From Bifidobacterium cuniculi (GTDB lineage Bacteria; Actinomycetota; Actinomycetes; Actinomycetales; Bifidobacteriaceae): 64,000 bases of DNA. A program made the translations under genes and the position numbers. Numbering within the stretch: position 1 is the stretch's first letter; each line of letters begins with the position of its first letter. The notes under the pieces are model-generated. The model saw only the letters and a program-made list of their open reading frames with translations. It did no database searches and was not told where the DNA came from. The DNA is taken from assembly GCF_000741575.1 (NCBI RefSeq), contig NZ_JGYV01000005.1:108398-172397 (forward strand). Direction: 5' to 3'. Positions 25,787 to 34,160 of the stretch are shown here, piece by piece.

Positions 25787-26965
25787 ATGGCACTCATCAG
25801 GGCATTCTCCGGCGCACTCGCCGGTACTTTCGCGGACCAGTGGCTCGACATCATCACTGCGGCACCCTTCGACGAACATACGGTCGTGGCGCCGGGCGTC
25901 TATCGGGAAACCAATAACGGCCGAGGATCGAATACGAAGCACTCCGACGCGGTCATCTCCAACGGGTCACGCATCTACGTGCCGGAGAACACGGCCGCGT
26001 TCATCTTCGACCAGTCGGGGATCGAGGCGGTCATCACGCAGCCCGGCGGCTACGAGTACCGCAACGGCACGGACAGCGTCTTCGCCGGCGACGGCATCGG
26101 CAAGTCGATCTTCGGGCAGATCGGCGAGCGCTTCAAGTACGGCGGCGAGCCGGTGGCGAACAAGCGCATCGCCTTCGTCAACCTGCGCGAGATTCGCGGC
26201 ATCAAGTTCGGTACGCCGGCGCCGCTCATCTACCATGACAGGTTCTACGGCACCGACCTGGAGATCCGCGCGCGCGGCATGATGTCGCTCAAAGTCACCA
26301 ACCCGGTCGAGTTCATCCGCCAGTTCGTGCCGCCGAACGTCGACTTCATCAGCTTCGACGACGTCAACACGCGCTCGCAGCTGCTGGCCGAGTACATCCA
26401 GTCCTTCGCGGTGGCGCTCAACGCACTGTCCGACGAGTACCGGATCTCGCAGCTGCCAGCGCAGGCGAACGCCATTGCTCAGGCCGTACGCGCCGACGCA
26501 GCCAACGCCGGTACTTGGGAGTCGCGTTTCGGGCTGCAGCTGTGCGGCATCGGCATCGAGAGCATCGAGTTCACGCCGGAGTCGCGCGAACTCGTCAAGC
26601 AGTTCTCCAGCAACCGCATGAATGTGGCGGCCTACGAGAACATCTCCGCGCAGGCAGGCAACATGGCGGCACAGCAGCGCATTGCGCAAGGCGTGCAAGA
26701 AAACGGCTTCGGCGACGCAGGTGGCATGATGCTCGGCATGGGCTTCGCACAAGGAGTCAACCCGATGACCGGTGCGATGAGCGGACAGACGGTTGCGGCA
26801 GCTGGCAACGCGGGAGCGACTGGCGGCACCGACAACGCGACTGCCGCGGCGCCGAGCATGGGTGAACAGGTGGAGATGCTCAAGAGCCTCAAGGAGCTCC
26901 TGGACGCAGGCATCCTCACGCAGGACGAGTTTGATGCGAAGAAGCAGCAGATCCTGGGACTGTAG
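25787..26965 (+). CDS. SPFH-domain protein with C-terminal SHOCT motif
   Basis: 392 residues of the YdjI/virion-core-like SPFH group. The N-terminal domain (about 20-290) includes FDEHTVVAPGVYRETN, a beta-rich core and the SPFH helix FVPPNVDFISFDDVNTR. A Gly/Ala/Met-rich linker (about 300-360) leads to a SHOCT motif, EMLKSLKELLDAGILTQDEF (364-383). SHOCT pieces mediate oligomerisation. SPFH proteins build membrane-associated oligomeric scaffolds. It lacks a hydrophobic N-terminal anchor, so it would be cytoplasmic and recruited to membranes, perhaps by its PH-like neighbour. No phage genes surround it. Confidence 0.88.
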   Translation: MALIRAFSGALAGTFADQWLDIITAAPFDEHTVVAPGVYRETNNGRGSNTKHSDAVISNGSRIYVPENTAAFIFDQSGIEAVITQPGGYEYRNGTDSVFAGDGIGKSIFGQIGERFKYGGEPVANKRIAFVNLREIRGIKFGTPAPLIYHDRFYGTDLEIRARGMMSLKVTNPVEFIRQFVPPNVDFISFDDVNTRSQLLAEYIQSFAVALNALSDEYRISQLPAQANAIAQAVRADAANAGTWESRFGLQLCGIGIESIEFTPESRELVKQFSSNRMNVAAYENISAQAGNMAAQQRIAQGVQENGFGDAGGMMLGMGFAQGVNPMTGAMSGQTVAAAGNAGATGGTDNATAAAPSMGEQVEMLKSLKELLDAGILTQDEFDAKKQQILGL

Positions 26966-27005
26966 AGGAATCTGTTTCTGTGTGCCTGTCGAAGGACGGA
27001 TGCGG

Positions 27006-27040
27006 AGTAGAAAATGCAAGTTGAACTTGTTTTTTCTACT
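27006..27040 (+). terminator. Hairpin after the SPFH gene
   Basis: AGTAGAAAA (27006-27014) pairs with TTTTCTACT (27032-27040), with an inner CAAGTT/AACTTG stem. It lies 40 bp after the SPFH stop codon and contains a T-run in its right arm. Likely terminator of the two-gene operon. Confidence 0.55.
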
Positions 27041-27048
27041 CGGTATCT

Positions 27049-27058
27049 GGGGGGGGGG
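27049..27058 (+). repeat. Poly-G tract, 10 G
   Basis: Second long G run, just after the SPFH operon and about 180 bp upstream of the candidate small ORF at 27242. Together with the G11 at 25118 it brackets the operon. Confidence 0.6.
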
Positions 27059-27241
27059 CGAGAAGAGCGGGAGGAGGTGACTCAGGGGAGCGCTTGGAGA
27101 AATCAACTGCGATGAGTCGCTGTTCTTACGCTCACGGGAAAATGACTCCGTTGCGGATCCGTGGGTGGATGAAGCGGGGCGTCGGACGAGGAAAACGGCG
27201 GAATATCGAGTATTTTGAATGATGACAAAGGAGCAGGAGCG

Positions 27242-27364
27242 ATGCATGGGCGCCGCTGTATTCAGCGATTTATCAGGAAAAATTGCCCATCCATCCAGCA
27301 TCGGACGATTACATGGAACATGTCAGCGATCAAGCTGGCGAGGTTCCCAACCGAACCCCCATAA
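27242..27364 (+). CDS. Candidate small basic protein, 40 aa
   Basis: ATG 27242 is preceded by AAAGGAG with 8-nt spacing, a strong ribosome binding site for this genome. The predicted 40-residue product is Arg/Lys-rich with two Cys (MHGRRCIQRFIRKNC...). A good stem-loop with a T-tract follows at 27392-27420. I recognise no family. It could instead be part of a small RNA ending at that terminator, or chance. It sits in the otherwise gene-free 26966-28026. Confidence 0.25.
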   Translation: MHGRRCIQRFIRKNCPSIQHRTITWNMSAIKLARFPTEPP

Positions 27365-27391
27365 CTGAACCCTTCTTCTCTCTTCTCTCTC

Positions 27392-27420
27392 AGCCGGCGG
27401 CCTTCTCTCCGCCGGCTTTT
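27392..27420 (+). terminator. Rho-independent terminator
   Basis: AGCCGGCGG (27392-27400) pairs with CCGCCGGCT (27410-27418), with a 9-nt loop, followed by TTTTCTT. It requires a transcript on the plus strand; the only candidates are the small ORF at 27242 or an unannotated RNA. Confidence 0.7.
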
Positions 27421-27460
27421 CTTATGTCTGCATGCCGTACCATCCATGCTGAAGTGGTTT

Positions 27461-27554
27461 CCTCTGACATTCCGTGTCACTCACGCACGCTTTGTCAGAC
27501 GGAGCGATTCCCAACTCTGACAAAGCGTGCGTGAGTGACACGGAATGTCAGAGG
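27461..27554. repeat. Perfect 39-bp-arm hairpin with TCTGACAAAGCGTG word
   Basis: Arms 27461-27499 and 27516-27554 are perfectly complementary, with a 16-nt loop. The arm reads CCTCTGACATTCCGTG..., then GCACGCTTTGTCAGA. The loop-proximal word is shared with the element at 14918-15023. Confidence 0.9.
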
Positions 27555-27732
27555 AAGCGGGGCGAGACCCCTTTCAGGTTGTGTGCCGGCGATTGCGACG
27601 CTACGACGCCCGGACCCCGCCATCACGCTCATGTACCGTTGCGGCCGCTCGTGCCACCACTGGCACCCAGCGGTTTTCTGTAACGCTTAATCCATTGTGG
27701 CAATTATTTTCGAGACACGCCGAGTCGGCCGC

Positions 27733-27760
27733 TTGCATCCACTTGGCAGACCTTTAGAAT
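27733..27760 (+). promoter_or_regulatory. Promoter of ABC exporter with long C/A-rich leader
   Basis: TTGCAT (27733-27738), 16 nt, TAGAAT (27755-27760). The predicted leader to ATG 28027 is about 260 nt and almost devoid of T. It contains two related blocks (CGACAACCAAACCACAACCA near 27818 and CGACAACCAGACCACGACCA near 27962). Confidence 0.45.
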
Positions 27761-28026
27761 GGGCAACCGAGAGAGAACCGGAGCGCCGGAAAACAACGTC
27801 GTTATCTGCTCTCACCGACAACCAAACCACAACCAAACCGACCGCCAGCCAGCCGAGCCGTACAGTCGTCGGCCGCGGACCGCAGTCACGCCTACCGGGC
27901 TCGCGCCCACCCGTTGACTGCCGGCAACCGGAAACCGACTGTCGGTCGGCACCCGACCCGCCGACAACCAGACCACGACCAACCCAACCCACCACCCGCC
28001 GCCAAGGAGGGCGGCTACCACCCATC

Positions 28027-29895
28027 ATGTTCATCGACCCCACCCGCAACCGCAACGCCGGCAACCTGCGCTGGATCCTCGCCTACGCGCGCCCCGACCT
28101 GCCGCGAGCCGTCGGCGGCATCCTGTTGTACCTGGTGTCCGCTGCCATGGCGCTCGTCACGCCGCTCATCTCCGCGCGCATCGTCGACCAGGTCATCGAA
28201 GCCGGCCACCTGAACCAGCTCGGCGGCCTGTGCATCCTCATGATCGTCGTCACCATCGTGCGCGACCTCGCCTACTACGGCAACCAGATGTGGATGGAAC
28301 GCTTCGGCCAGAACACCATCTACCGTCTGGTGTCCGACGAGTTCGAACAGCTGCACCGCCTCGACTTCACCTACTTCAACCACACGCGTACCGGCGACAT
28401 CATGAACTGCATGACCTCCGACACGGACGCCATCCGCCACCTGCTCAGCTGGGTGAGCTACCAGATGCTCAACTGCATCGTCATGTTCGCCGGCGCGCTG
28501 GCCATGATGAGCGTCATCGACTGGCGGCTCGCCCTGGCCCTCGCCGCCGTCACGCCCTTCCTGTTCGTGCTCACGCGCAAGCTCAGCGGCCGCGCCAAGC
28601 CGCTGTTCCTGGCCATCCGCAACTCGCTGGCGTCGCTCAACTCGCTGGTCGAGGAGAACATCGAAGGCAACCGCGTGGTGAAGGCCTTCGTGCGCGAACG
28701 CCACGAGACGGACCGCTTCGACCGCGCGAACGACGACTACATGCAGCGCAACATGGACATGGCGCTGAACACCCGCCGCTACATGCCGTGGCTCGACGGC
28801 CTGGGCTTCTCCCTGCAGCTGATCACGATCGGCTTCGGCGGCTGGCTGGTGCTCCAGGGGAACATGACACTGGGCGACCTGGTGGCCTTCAACTCCTACC
28901 TGTGGATGATCGACTCGCCGGTGCGCCAGTCCGGCTGGCTCGTCAACGACTGGCAGCGCTTCAACGCCAGCTGCGTGAAGATCCGCGCGCTGCTCACCGC
29001 GGAACCGCGCATCCGCGACACGCACACCGCAGACAGCGACAGCACCGCCGACGCCACCCCCGCGCACGTGCAGGGCGCGATCTGCTTCGAGCACGTCGAC
29101 TTCGCCTTCCCCGACGACCCGGGCACGCCCGTTCTCGAGGACATCGACTTCGCCGTGCCCGCCGGCGCGCACCTGGGCATCCTCGGGGAGACCGGCTCCG
29201 GCAAGTCGACGTTGGTGAACATGATCGAACGCTTCTACGACCCCACCGCCGGCCGCGTGCTCATCGACGGCCGCGACGCGCGCGACTGGCCGCTGGCCGA
29301 GCTGCGCGACGCGGTGAGCGTCGTCGCGCAGGACACCTTCCTGTTCTCCGACACCATCGGCTCGAACATCGGCTTCGGCATGCCCGACGACCGCGGCCCG
29401 AACCCGGAGTACATCCGCCGCATCGCGTTCATCGCCGGCGCCGACGACTTCATCGAGGCGCTGCCGGAGGGGTACGACACCGTCGTCGGCGAGCGCGGCG
29501 TCGGCCTGTCCGGCGGGCAGCGCCAGCGGCTGTCGCTGGCGCGCGCCCTGGCGGACGATCCGTCGATCCTGGTGATGGACGACACGACGAGCGCCGTGGA
29601 CATGGAGACGGAGGCGCAGATCCAGCAGCACCTGGCGCAGCTGGGCGGCACGAGGACGATCGTAACGATCGCGCACCGCATCTCCTCGGTCAAGGACTGC
29701 GACCTGATCCTCGTGCTGGAGCACGGACGGATCGTGGAGCGCGGCACGCACGACGAGCTGATCGCGCAGCACGGCCGCTACCACGACATCTACCGACGGC
29801 AGCTGGGCCTGCAGTCCGGCAGCGCACAGGGCTACGACGGCCGTGACGAGGCGCCTGCCGACGCACGCGCCGACCGCACCGGAAAGGAGGCATGA
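28027..29895 (+). CDS. ABC exporter half, degenerate-site subunit (BmrC/YheI-like)
   Basis: 622-residue fused membrane/ATPase subunit. Six membrane helices (about 20-310) are followed by a nucleotide-binding domain with Walker A GETGSGKST and a canonical signature LSGGQRQRLSLARA. Its Walker B is VMDDTTSAVD, where the catalytic Glu is replaced by Asp. Such asymmetry defines heterodimeric exporters with one weak ATP site. Its partner is the next gene, two bases downstream. ATG 28027 is chosen because homology begins there, although the frame is open to 27697. The family exports drugs, lipids or peptides. Confidence 0.92.
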   Translation: MFIDPTRNRNAGNLRWILAYARPDLPRAVGGILLYLVSAAMALVTPLISARIVDQVIEAGHLNQLGGLCILMIVVTIVRDLAYYGNQMWMERFGQNTIYRLVSDEFEQLHRLDFTYFNHTRTGDIMNCMTSDTDAIRHLLSWVSYQMLNCIVMFAGALAMMSVIDWRLALALAAVTPFLFVLTRKLSGRAKPLFLAIRNSLASLNSLVEENIEGNRVVKAFVRERHETDRFDRANDDYMQRNMDMALNTRRYMPWLDGLGFSLQLITIGFGGWLVLQGNMTLGDLVAFNSYLWMIDSPVRQSGWLVNDWQRFNASCVKIRALLTAEPRIRDTHTADSDSTADATPAHVQGAICFEHVDFAFPDDPGTPVLEDIDFAVPAGAHLGILGETGSGKSTLVNMIERFYDPTAGRVLIDGRDARDWPLAELRDAVSVVAQDTFLFSDTIGSNIGFGMPDDRGPNPEYIRRIAFIAGADDFIEALPEGYDTVVGERGVGLSGGQRQRLSLARALADDPSILVMDDTTSAVDMETEAQIQQHLAQLGGTRTIVTIAHRISSVKDCDLILVLEHGRIVERGTHDELIAQHGRYHDIYRRQLGLQSGSAQGYDGRDEAPADARADRTGKEA

Positions 29896-29896
29896 G

Positions 29897-31693
29897 ATGG
29901 CCCGTCGCAACACCTATCGCGAGGACGAGGAACTCGAGGAGCAGATCAACTTCTCCGACCTCAAGCGTGTGGGCAGCTACCTGCGCCCCTACCGTGGGCA
30001 CATCGCGCGCATCGTGGCCGTCGTGGTGTCCATGAGCTGCATCGCCGTAAGCGTGCCCTACCTGACGAAGGTCGTGATCGACGACGTCCTGCCGGACAGG
30101 AACTACCGGCTGCTCGGGTGGATCGTCCTGGTCATGCTCGTGCTGATCATGCTCTACGAGATCGCGCTGCGCTACCGCACGCTCGCCATCACGCGCGTCG
30201 GCCAGCTCATGCTCAAGGACATGCGCCGCGACCTGTTCACGCATATCCAGACGCTGCCCTTCAGCTACTTCGACTCGCGGCCGCACGGCAAGATCCTCAT
30301 CCGCGTCGTCAACTACGTCAACACGCTCTCCGACACGCTGAGCTCGGGCCTGGTGAACGTGATCGCCGACGTGTTCACCTTCGTCATCACGCTCGTGGTC
30401 ATGTTTGCCATCGACTGGCGGCTGGCCCTGTGGAGCCTGGTGCTCTTCCCGCTGCTCATCGTCACGGTGCGCGTGCTGCAGTACTTCCAGCGGCGCGCCT
30501 ACCAGCGGCTGAGTAACAAGCAGAGCAACCTCAACGCCTTCATCCACGAGTCGATCGCCGGCGTGAAGACCACGCAGACCTTCGCCCAGGAGCGCGGGCA
30601 GTTCCGCATCTTCCAGGAGCAGCAGGACGCGGTGCGCAGTTCGTGGATGCGCGCGGTGCACGTCAACATGCTGCTGTGGCCAAGCATGGAGATCATCTCC
30701 GTGGGCACCATGGCGCTGCTGTATTACGTGGGCGTCATGCACGTCGGCGGCGTCGTGGCGACCACCGGCACGCTCATCGCCTTCATCGGCTACGCGAACA
30801 ACTTCTGGACGCCGGTGATCAACATCGGCAACTTCTACAACCAGCTGATCACCTGCTCGGCGTACCTCGAACGCATCTTCGAGACGCTCGACGTGCGCCC
30901 GGAGATCAAGGACGCGCCGGATGCCGTCGAGCTGCCGCCGGTGCGCGGGCAAGTCGACTTCGACGACGTCGTGTTCCGTTACGAGCCGGAGGGCCGGCCC
31001 ATCCTCAACCTGCTCGACCTGCACGTCGCGCCCGGGCAGACGGTGGCACTGGTGGGGCCGACCGGTGCGGGCAAGACGACGGTGGTGAACCTGCTGTCGC
31101 GCTTCTACGACGTGGAGGAGGGCAGCGTGCGCGTCGACGGCCACGACGTGCGCGGCGTGACGCTCGACTCGCTGCGCCGCCAGATGGGCGTCATGCTGCA
31201 GGACACCTTCATCTTCTCCGGCACGATCCGCGACAACATCCGCTACGGTCGGCTCGACGCCTCCGACGCGGACATCGAGCGCGCCGCCCGCGCCGTGCAC
31301 GCACACGACTTCATCGCCGCGCTGCCCGACGGCTACGACACGGTCGTGCAGGAACGCGGCAGCACCCTGTCGATGGGACAGCGCCAGCTGATCGCCTTCG
31401 CGCGCGTGCTGCTCGCCGACCCGCGCATCCTCATCCTCGACGAGGCCACCAGCAACATCGACACGACCACCGAGGCGGCCCTGCAGGCCGGCCTGGAGCA
31501 CCTGCTCCAGGGGCGCACGAGCTTCGTGATCGCGCACCGCCTGAGCACCATCGAGCACGCGGACATGATCTGCTTCGTGGACCATGGCCACATCGTGGAA
31601 CGCGGCACGCACGACGGGCTCATGGCCCGCAAGGGCGCCTACTGGCGCCTGGTGGAGTCGCAGACCGCGATGATCGCGCAGGCGTTGGGCTGA
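29897..31693 (+). CDS. ABC exporter half, partner subunit (BmrD/YheH-like)
   Basis: 598-residue membrane/ATPase fusion. The ATP-binding domain has Walker A GPTGAGKTT and an intact Walker B with Glu (LILDEATSNID), but its signature reads LSMGQ where LSGGQ is usual. It therefore contributes the true catalytic Glu to one site and a weakened signature to the other, complementary to the upstream subunit. GGAAAGGAGG lies 6 bp before ATG 29897. The two genes are separated by one base, so one operon. The substrate is unknown; multidrug or lipid export is typical. Confidence 0.93.
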   Translation: MARRNTYREDEELEEQINFSDLKRVGSYLRPYRGHIARIVAVVVSMSCIAVSVPYLTKVVIDDVLPDRNYRLLGWIVLVMLVLIMLYEIALRYRTLAITRVGQLMLKDMRRDLFTHIQTLPFSYFDSRPHGKILIRVVNYVNTLSDTLSSGLVNVIADVFTFVITLVVMFAIDWRLALWSLVLFPLLIVTVRVLQYFQRRAYQRLSNKQSNLNAFIHESIAGVKTTQTFAQERGQFRIFQEQQDAVRSSWMRAVHVNMLLWPSMEIISVGTMALLYYVGVMHVGGVVATTGTLIAFIGYANNFWTPVINIGNFYNQLITCSAYLERIFETLDVRPEIKDAPDAVELPPVRGQVDFDDVVFRYEPEGRPILNLLDLHVAPGQTVALVGPTGAGKTTVVNLLSRFYDVEEGSVRVDGHDVRGVTLDSLRRQMGVMLQDTFIFSGTIRDNIRYGRLDASDADIERAARAVHAHDFIAALPDGYDTVVQERGSTLSMGQRQLIAFARVLLADPRILILDEATSNIDTTTEAALQAGLEHLLQGRTSFVIAHRLSTIEHADMICFVDHGHIVERGTHDGLMARKGAYWRLVESQTAMIAQALG

Positions 31694-31714
31694 GGATGCG
31701 GTACGGTCTGGGTC

Positions 31715-31767
31715 TACAATGGAACAGTTATCACGGGGGTAGGCGAGGGGATACCTCGCCTGCCCCC
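31715..31767 (+). promoter_or_regulatory. TACAAT -10 element and leader stem-loop of GH36 gene
   Basis: TACAAT at 31715-31720 is followed by a stem-loop (31735-31748 with 31754-31767, GGGGGTAGGCGAGG / CCTCGCCTGCCCCC, one G-T pair) in the predicted leader of the alpha-galactosidase gene. The hairpin could equally be the terminator of the ABC operon. Confidence 0.4.
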
Positions 31768-31827
31768 GCCGCGTAGGGGCCGCGCCGGAGAGCAGAGGAA
31801 CGGCGCCGGAGGGAAGCGAGGTGCGTG

Positions 31828-34152
31828 ATGCGCGAGGAACGCAACGCAGTGGAACAGTTCGAGGCGGACCTGGCGGGCGCGCGCCGGGTGGCACCCGACA
31901 CGGCCGGGCGCATCGCATGGGGCAACGGCGTGGTCACCTGCGTCTTCGAGGTGCACGACGACGCCCCCGTCACCCTCGTGGGACTCTCCGGTCGCGGCAT
32001 GATGCCCGCGCGCGTGGACATACCCGGCCAGCCGGACGCGCAGCCCATCGTGGAACTGCGCTCCTCCATCGACGGCGGCGCCGACAACCACCAGCGCCTC
32101 GCCGTATCCGCGGCCGGCCTCAAGCTGCGCTTCGAGGAGGCCAGGGTCGTCGAACCCGCCGACCCCGACGCCCCGGACGCCACGTGGCGCCTGGCCATCG
32201 TGCAGCGTTCCACCGACGAACGCGGCCCCGTCGTCACTTCCCTGTTCGAGGTGATCCCCGGCCACAGCGCCGTGCGCTGCCGCACGCGCGTGCACTGCGA
32301 CGACCAGTACCCGGTGGAGGCCGTCTCCTCCATGAACGTGACCCTGCCCATGGCCGCCGCCCGCCTCGACGACTCCCAGGCCTTGGTCTACTGTGCGCAG
32401 AGCTCCTGGTGCCTGGAGAACGCGTGGACCTGCCAGCCGCTGCGCGCCACCGCCCTGCGCGGCCACGACCAGCTGGGCGTGCCCAGCGCCTCCACCGCCC
32501 ACCTGGTCTTCGCCTCCTCCTCGACCTGGTCGACCGGCGAGTTCCTGCCCACCGGTATCATCTCCGGCGTCAACGAGGCCCTGCCCGACTCCTCCTTCTC
32601 CTTCATGTGGCAGATCGAGCACAACGGCGCCTGGGAGTGGGAGATCGGCGAGAACAACCCCGGCCTGCGCGTCACCGCCTACGGCCCCGAATACGTCGAC
32701 CACCAATGGTTCAGCATGATGGGGGAGGGCAACGATTTCGTGACGGTGCCCGTCTCCTTCGTCATCTGCGCCGGCGACTGGCAGCGCGCAGTCGCCGAGA
32801 TGACCGTCCAGCGCCGCGCCCTGCGCCAGCGCATGACGCTGCGTCAGGGCCGCACCGAGCAGTTCGACGCCGGCGAGCTCAAGGTCGTCTACAACGATTA
32901 CATGAACACCGTGGAAGGCTCGCCGAACGTCGAGCTCGAACTGCCGCTCGTCGACGGCGCCGCGAAGGCCGGCGCCGACGTCTTCTGCATCGACATCGGC
33001 TGGTTCGTCGAGGACGACGACGACTGGTGGAGCTCCGTGGGCGACTGGGAACCCTCCATCGACCGCTTCGGCATCGTGCGCATGGCCGGCATCATCCACG
33101 ACATCACCGCGCACGGCATGCAGCCCGGCCTGTGGCTCGAACCGGAGATCGTCGGCGTGCACTCGCCGGTGGCGAAGACGCTGCCCGACAGCGCCTTCTT
33201 CTGCCGCCACGGCAGGCGCGTCGCCGACTACGACCGCTACCACCTCGACTTCCGCTCGCCGCTGGCACGCGCGCACGCCACCGCCGTCGTCGAACGGCTC
33301 ATCGACGAGTTCGGCATCCGCTACTTCAAGTTCGACTGCAACACGGTGCCCGGCGCCGGCACGGACGTCGACACCGACTCCGTGGGCGCCGGCCTGCTCG
33401 AGCACTGCCGCGCCGTGCAGCAGTGGATCGACGGGCTGCGCCGCCGTCACCCGGACGTCATGATCGAGAATGCGGCCGCCGGCGCCATGCGCGCCGACTA
33501 CGCCATGCTCAGCCGCCTCGACCTGCAGTCGGCTTCCGACCAAAGCGACCCGCACGTCTTCGCCGCCATCGCCGCCGGTGCGGGACTGGCCGTGCTGCCC
33601 GAACAGCAGGGCGACTGGGCGGTCGTCCAGGAGGACATGGACGACGAGCAGGCCGTCTTCGCGCTGGTCTCCGGCGTCTTGGGGCGCCTGTACCTGTCAG
33701 GGTTCCTCAACCGGCTGCCCGAACCGCGCATGCGGCTGGTGCGCCAGGCGGTGGCCCTCCACCGCGAGATTCTCGAGGAACAGGGGCACCTGGTGCCGTG
33801 GTGGCCCTATGGGCTGCCCGACTTCAACGGGCCCTGGCTGGCCTACGGCCTGCGCCACGACGCCGCCATCGCACACGACGTGTGGCCGGCCGTGGAAACC
33901 ATGATGGCCGACCGCGAGCACAGCGAATACCTGGCCGTCTGGCGGCGCAGCGGCACGGACACCATGTTCCTGCAGCTGGGCGAGGACGCGCACATCACCC
34001 AGGTGTTCCCCGACCCGGCCAGGCCCGAGGACGCGCCCGGCGCCAAGCCATGGACCATCGAGCAGGTGGACCCGACCACGGTGCGCCTGGTGGTGCCCGA
34101 CGACGACGAACCCTCCGCAAGGGTCTTCAAGGTCAGCTACGGCGAGGAGTGA
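31828..34152 (+). CDS. GH36 alpha-galactosidase
   Basis: 774-residue retaining alpha-galactosidase, cytoplasmic, cleaving raffinose-family oligosaccharides and melibiose. A large N-terminal beta-supersandwich precedes the TIM barrel. The nucleophile is D503 in YFKFDCN and the acid/base is D571 in SASDQSDPH. The start is ATG 31828; a GTG at 31825 overlaps, and GGAGGGAAG lies 12-20 bp upstream. No sugar transporter is adjacent. The downstream tatD gene starts 8 bp after its stop and is probably co-transcribed. Confidence 0.93.
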   Translation: MREERNAVEQFEADLAGARRVAPDTAGRIAWGNGVVTCVFEVHDDAPVTLVGLSGRGMMPARVDIPGQPDAQPIVELRSSIDGGADNHQRLAVSAAGLKLRFEEARVVEPADPDAPDATWRLAIVQRSTDERGPVVTSLFEVIPGHSAVRCRTRVHCDDQYPVEAVSSMNVTLPMAAARLDDSQALVYCAQSSWCLENAWTCQPLRATALRGHDQLGVPSASTAHLVFASSSTWSTGEFLPTGIISGVNEALPDSSFSFMWQIEHNGAWEWEIGENNPGLRVTAYGPEYVDHQWFSMMGEGNDFVTVPVSFVICAGDWQRAVAEMTVQRRALRQRMTLRQGRTEQFDAGELKVVYNDYMNTVEGSPNVELELPLVDGAAKAGADVFCIDIGWFVEDDDDWWSSVGDWEPSIDRFGIVRMAGIIHDITAHGMQPGLWLEPEIVGVHSPVAKTLPDSAFFCRHGRRVADYDRYHLDFRSPLARAHATAVVERLIDEFGIRYFKFDCNTVPGAGTDVDTDSVGAGLLEHCRAVQQWIDGLRRRHPDVMIENAAAGAMRADYAMLSRLDLQSASDQSDPHVFAAIAAGAGLAVLPEQQGDWAVVQEDMDDEQAVFALVSGVLGRLYLSGFLNRLPEPRMRLVRQAVALHREILEEQGHLVPWWPYGLPDFNGPWLAYGLRHDAAIAHDVWPAVETMMADREHSEYLAVWRRSGTDTMFLQLGEDAHITQVFPDPARPEDAPGAKPWTIEQVDPTTVRLVVPDDDEPSARVFKVSYGEE

Positions 34153-34160
34153 ATGGGCAC

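Noticed and set aside
25787..26965. Prophage protein (virion-core-like naming of the SPFH group)
   Set aside because: No integrase, capsid, terminase or other phage genes lie around it; the SPFH/SHOCT architecture is a common cellular one.
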